Shown here one piece after another: positions 12,168 to 14,951 of a stretch of DNA of 14,951 nucleotides. A program made the translations under genes and the position numbers. The stretch's first letter is position 1. Each line of letters starts with the position of its first letter. A model generated the notes under the pieces. The model saw only the letters and a list, made by a program, of their open reading frames with translations, was not told where the DNA came from and did not search any database. This stretch comes from JBCCZC01 sp039188505. Lineage in GTDB: Bacteria > Pseudomonadota > Gammaproteobacteria > Xanthomonadales > SZUA-38. Location of the stretch: contig JBCCZC010000102.1 of NCBI GenBank assembly GCA_039188505.1, positions 1-14,951 of the forward strand, read 5' to 3'.

Positions 12168-14510
12168 ATGGCGGATCGGGCCGACCTGCTCGCGACCAAG
12201 GCGCTCTACCTCGCGCCTGACGCTCGGGCGCGCATGCTCGCGGAAATCGGGGCGGAGGATCAGGCGCTTCGGGATGCCATCGAGGCGCTGCTGGCGAAGG
12301 CGCCAGCGGCCACCGGCGACCTGGTGACCGGCCGGGAAACAACCGGCGGCTTCGACGCTGAACGCTGGGCGCTGGTCGAGGAGGCGCACCCGGAAACCAT
12401 CGGCCCCTATCGCATCGTTGGCCTGATCGGTGCCGGCGGGATGGGCCGGGTCTACCGCGGCGAACAGGTCGAGCCGGTGCGCCGACAGGTCGCCATCAAG
12501 GTCCTGCAGAATTCGCTACCGGACCCGGAGGAACGGGCACGCTTTCTCGCCGAACAGCAGGTGCTCGCCCGCCTCACCCATCCGAACATCGCCCAGCTCT
12601 ACGAAGCCGGCACGACCGCGGCTGGCTTTCCCTACTTCGCCATGGAATTTGTCGAGGGCCTGTCCCTCACGGAATATGCCGACCAGCTGGCGCTGACGAT
12701 CGACGAGCGCCTGGATCTCTTCCGAGCCGTGTGCGACGGCGTTGCCTATGCACATCTGAAGGGGATCCTGCATCGCGACCTGAAACCGTCGAACATCCTG
12801 GTCGCCGAGTACCCCCACCCCCAGCCGAAGATCATCGACTTCGGCATCGCAACAGCGACCGACTCGCCGTCAGCACCGCCGGATGCCGGCCAGGAATCCA
12901 TCGCGATGGGCACGGCACCGTACATGAGTCCCGAGGCGGTCAGGAAGCGCGACGGCATCTACGATGTCGATCTGCGTTCGGACGTCTACGCGCTGGGCGT
13001 GATCCTCTTCGAACTGCTCACGGGGCGGCGCCCCTATGAGCGCGACGGCCGATCCGTGAGCGAGCTCGTCGAGGACATCACGCGAGGTCAGGCGCCACGC
13101 CCCAGCGAAAAGCTGGCAACCACGTCCCGTGTCGATGTGGAGATGCTCGCAGCCGCACGGCGCCTCCCGCCGCTGGCGCTTCGGAGCATGCTGCGCGAGG
13201 ACCTCGACTGGATCGTGCTGAAGGCGATCGCCGCAGATCGGGAAGACCGCTACAGTTCCGTGAGCGGACTTTCGGCCGATCTCCGCCGCTACCTGCGGCA
13301 CGAGCCGGTGTCGGCCCACCCGCCCTCGCTAATCTATCGAAGCCTGAAGTTCGTCCGCCGCCATCGTGCCTCGGCCGCGGCCGGCGCGTTGGGGGCCCTC
13401 GCGATCGTCGCCGGGTTTCTCGCCATCAGCTTCGGGCTGCTGAAGTCCCGGGAGGCCGAACGCACTGCCGTGGAGTACGCGCAGGTCGCGGAGGCCGGGC
13501 GAGCCTCGGCCGAGCAGACCGCCGAGTTTCTGCTCGCGCTCTTCCTCGATGCCGATCCCTACCGCCAGGAGTCGGGCGCCCGCGGCGAAGCCCTCACGGT
13601 GAAGCAGCTCCTCGACCAGAGCGCCGAGCGACTCACCACCGAAGGCCTCGCAGGGCAACCGCAGATCCGCGCGCGGCTCATGAACGCGCTGGCCCAGGTC
13701 TACCTGCGGATCGGCGAAACGGAGGCCGCCGAACCCCTGCTGCTCGCGGCCTACGATCTGCGACTTCGCGAGCTTTCGGAGGACCGCCAGGGCCTGGCAG
13801 AGCTACGGTCGAATCTCGGCTTCCTCGACGAGGTGAAGGGGCGCTACGGCCTCGCCGAGGAGCACTACCGGGGCGCCCACGACACCATGGTCGAGCTGCT
13901 GGGGCCCGACCATCCCGAGGCCGGCGTGACCCGCACCAATCTCGCCAAGATCATCCTGACCCAGGGCAAGCCCGAGCGCGCCGAGCCGCTGCTCGCCGAG
14001 GCCGTCGCCTCCGCCCGGCGCACGGTCGGGGAGTCGCACCCCGACTACACCAACGCGCTGAACGCTCTGGCCTTCGCGCACTATGCGAAAGGCGAGTACC
14101 CCCAGGCCGAGAGCTATTTTCGGGAGACCCTGGTCGTCGGCACGCCGTTTCGCCGGGACGACGATCCGTCCGTCGCCGTTTCGCTCAACAATCTGGCCAT
14201 GGCGCTGGAGCGACAGGGCAAGATCGACGAAGCGGAACAAACGATCCTCGAAGCCATCGACCTCTTCGAGCAGTCCCTGCCGCCCGGTCATTGGCGCACC
14301 GCGAACGCCCAGACCGTCCTCGCCGCCTGCGAAACGGCCCGTGGCCGCTATGCGAAGGCCCGAGATCTCCTCGAGGGCTACTTTCCAGTCGTGCTGGAAG
14401 CGCGCGGCAATTCGTCGCCGTACGCCATCGAGATCCGATCACGATTCCGTGAACTCTATGAGGCCTGGGGGCGTCCCGAGGATGCGGCCCGCTACCTCGA
14501 GGGCGGCTGA
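12168..14510 (+). CDS. Transmembrane Ser/Thr protein kinase with C-terminal TPR domain
   Basis: This is a 780-residue Hanks-type kinase. A short helical N-terminus (5-45, 'LAPDARARMLAEI...LRDAIEALLA') is typical of this group. The kinase domain spans about 81-376. The glycine loop is GAGGMG (88-93), the ATP lysine is K111 in 'VAIKVL', and E129 is the likely alpha-C glutamate. The catalytic loop is HRDLKPSN (202-209, D204), followed by DFG (224-226) and the activation-segment end 'MSPE' (253-256). All catalytic residues are intact. One transmembrane helix (about 401-425) follows the basic 'KFVRRHR', which places the kinase inside and the C-terminus outside. Residues 495-770 form helical TPR-type repeats of about 42 residues, for example 'NLAKIILTQGKPERAEPLLAEA'. 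The gene begins 46 nt after the LytTR gene with no terminator between, so it is probably co-transcribed. The ribosome site is poor (GAGG only 3 nt before ATG). A longer in-frame opening to 11862 runs inside the previous gene and is not used. Confidence 0.9.
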   Translation: MADRADLLATKALYLAPDARARMLAEIGAEDQALRDAIEALLAKAPAATGDLVTGRETTGGFDAERWALVEEAHPETIGPYRIVGLIGAGGMGRVYRGEQVEPVRRQVAIKVLQNSLPDPEERARFLAEQQVLARLTHPNIAQLYEAGTTAAGFPYFAMEFVEGLSLTEYADQLALTIDERLDLFRAVCDGVAYAHLKGILHRDLKPSNILVAEYPHPQPKIIDFGIATATDSPSAPPDAGQESIAMGTAPYMSPEAVRKRDGIYDVDLRSDVYALGVILFELLTGRRPYERDGRSVSELVEDITRGQAPRPSEKLATTSRVDVEMLAAARRLPPLALRSMLREDLDWIVLKAIAADREDRYSSVSGLSADLRRYLRHEPVSAHPPSLIYRSLKFVRRHRASAAAGALGALAIVAGFLAISFGLLKSREAERTAVEYAQVAEAGRASAEQTAEFLLALFLDADPYRQESGARGEALTVKQLLDQSAERLTTEGLAGQPQIRARLMNALAQVYLRIGETEAAEPLLLAAYDLRLRELSEDRQGLAELRSNLGFLDEVKGRYGLAEEHYRGAHDTMVELLGPDHPEAGVTRTNLAKIILTQGKPERAEPLLAEAVASARRTVGESHPDYTNALNALAFAHYAKGEYPQAESYFRETLVVGTPFRRDDDPSVAVSLNNLAMALERQGKIDEAEQTILEAIDLFEQSLPPGHWRTANAQTVLAACETARGRYAKARDLLEGYFPVVLEARGNSSPYAIEIRSRFRELYEAWGRPEDAARYLEGG

Positions 14511-14585
14511 CCCTCCTTCCGAAATGGCGATCCCTGCCCGTCCCGGACCCGGTAGCCCAGCCCATCGCCCTCGGACGGGCGCTGG
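14511..14585. other. Short gap between convergent genes with a weak inverted repeat
   Basis: The 75-nt gap holds the inverted repeat GCCCGTCC (14536-14543) / GGACGGGC (14573-14580) with a 29-nt loop and no T run. It might form a weak stem between the convergent stops, but it is not a convincing terminator. I see nothing else in it. Confidence 0.2.
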
Positions 14586-14951
14586 CTAGCGTTCGGCGAG
14601 GTGATCGTCCAGTCGCTGCAGGAGCTGCTCCGCGGCGTCACGCGTGATGCCGGCCATGATCTCGTTCCCGATCGCGCCCCGGGCGTTCTGGGCCAGTGCC
14701 GCGAGGAGCTGGTCGATCTCGGGCGCATCGGGCGGTAGACGCCAATGCCGGGCCTGGCGTCTCGGGAAGTCGGGCCCGGTGAGTTCCTCCGTCATCTGAT
14801 TTCGCACGTCGCTCAGATACAGGTCACGATCATCGATGATGTGAATGGGAATGAGCAGACCGTTCCCGTACATCGCGCCCTTCAGCAACTGGTCCGTGAA
14901 GCGCGAGGTGTTCTTCTCGATGATCTCCTGGGCCCGGTCCGCCGCCTCGTA
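14586..14951 (-). CDS. Hypothetical protein, C-terminal part (5' end outside window)
   Basis: The minus-strand frame is open from the window edge to a TAG at 14588-14586, giving 121 residues of a protein that begins outside. I do not recognise it. The first 21 residues (with 'AAQ'-like helical character, 'ADRAQEIIEKN') look helical, followed by 'LLIPIHIIDDRDLYLSDV', a short beta-like hydrophobic run, and an amphipathic, acidic helical C-terminus (from 'PEIDQLLAALAQNARGAI' to 'LLQRLDDHLAER'). There are no cysteines, transmembrane segments or clear catalytic motifs in the visible part. A TTG at 14888 could be mistaken for a start, but the frame continues through it. It converges on the Ser/Thr kinase gene. 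Coding is plausible from frame length and from codon use like its neighbours; function is unknown. Confidence 0.6.
   Translation of the reverse strand, partial: YEAADRAQEIIEKNTSRFTDQLLKGAMYGNGLLIPIHIIDDRDLYLSDVRNQMTEELTGPDFPRRQARHWRLPPDAPEIDQLLAALAQNARGAIGNEIMAGITRDAAEQLLQRLDDHLAER

Noticed and set aside
1..14951. tRNA, rRNA, insertion sequence or phage genes
   Set aside because: I saw no cloverleaf-like segment, transposase motif, terminal inverted repeat or phage gene, and base composition looks even across the window.

Overview
The window is high-GC DNA (roughly two thirds G+C by eye), densely coded on both strands, with short intergenic gaps and no RNA gene, insertion sequence or CRISPR array that I can see. 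The gene set points to a free-living gammaproteobacterium, most likely of the Lysobacterales (Xanthomonadales), perhaps near Wenzhouxiangella. The reasons are a C-terminal 'VFSSGFE' tail on a large exported protein, a C-terminal 'GSWFDP...GQG' domain on a secreted serine hydrolase, and a LytS/LytTR pair beside a Ser/Thr kinase with TPR repeats. This placement is inference from memory of those protein types, not a search result.

Layout. Bases 1-918 (+) hold the 3' part of a probably exported, cysteine-containing protein of unknown function, closed by a strong hairpin at 941-967. Bases 1001-3432 (-) are a two-gene operon: an FAD-dependent aromatic-ring monooxygenase of the salicylate hydroxylase type, then an MFS carrier 11 nt downstream. 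They probably import and hydroxylate a small aromatic or other carboxylic acid. Diverging from it, 3589-5115 (+) encodes an exported beta-lactamase-fold serine hydrolase. Next, 5213-8107 (+) encodes a 964-residue exported protein made of five 111-residue beta repeats, a seven-bladed FG-GAP propeller and a GFE tail. Convergent to it, 8141-9577 (-) is an exported S33-type alpha/beta-hydrolase peptidase.

Bases 9735-14510 (+) form a signalling cluster. A 7TM LytS-type histidine kinase with a possible lipobox overlaps its LytTR response regulator by 4 nt. After 46 nt comes a transmembrane Ser/Thr protein kinase with a C-terminal TPR domain. In front of the cluster are an extended -10 promoter almost touching the start codon and a 13-nt direct repeat with a 21-bp period. 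That is the geometry LytTR regulators bind, so autoregulation is a concrete hypothesis. The right edge (14586-14951, -) holds the C-terminal part of an unrecognised protein.

The most interesting points are the candidate LytTR operator with an apparently leaderless promoter, the degenerate ATP-binding G1 box of the histidine kinase, the possible joining of two-component and Ser/Thr signalling in one operon, and the exactly periodic 5 x 333-bp repeat fused to a propeller.
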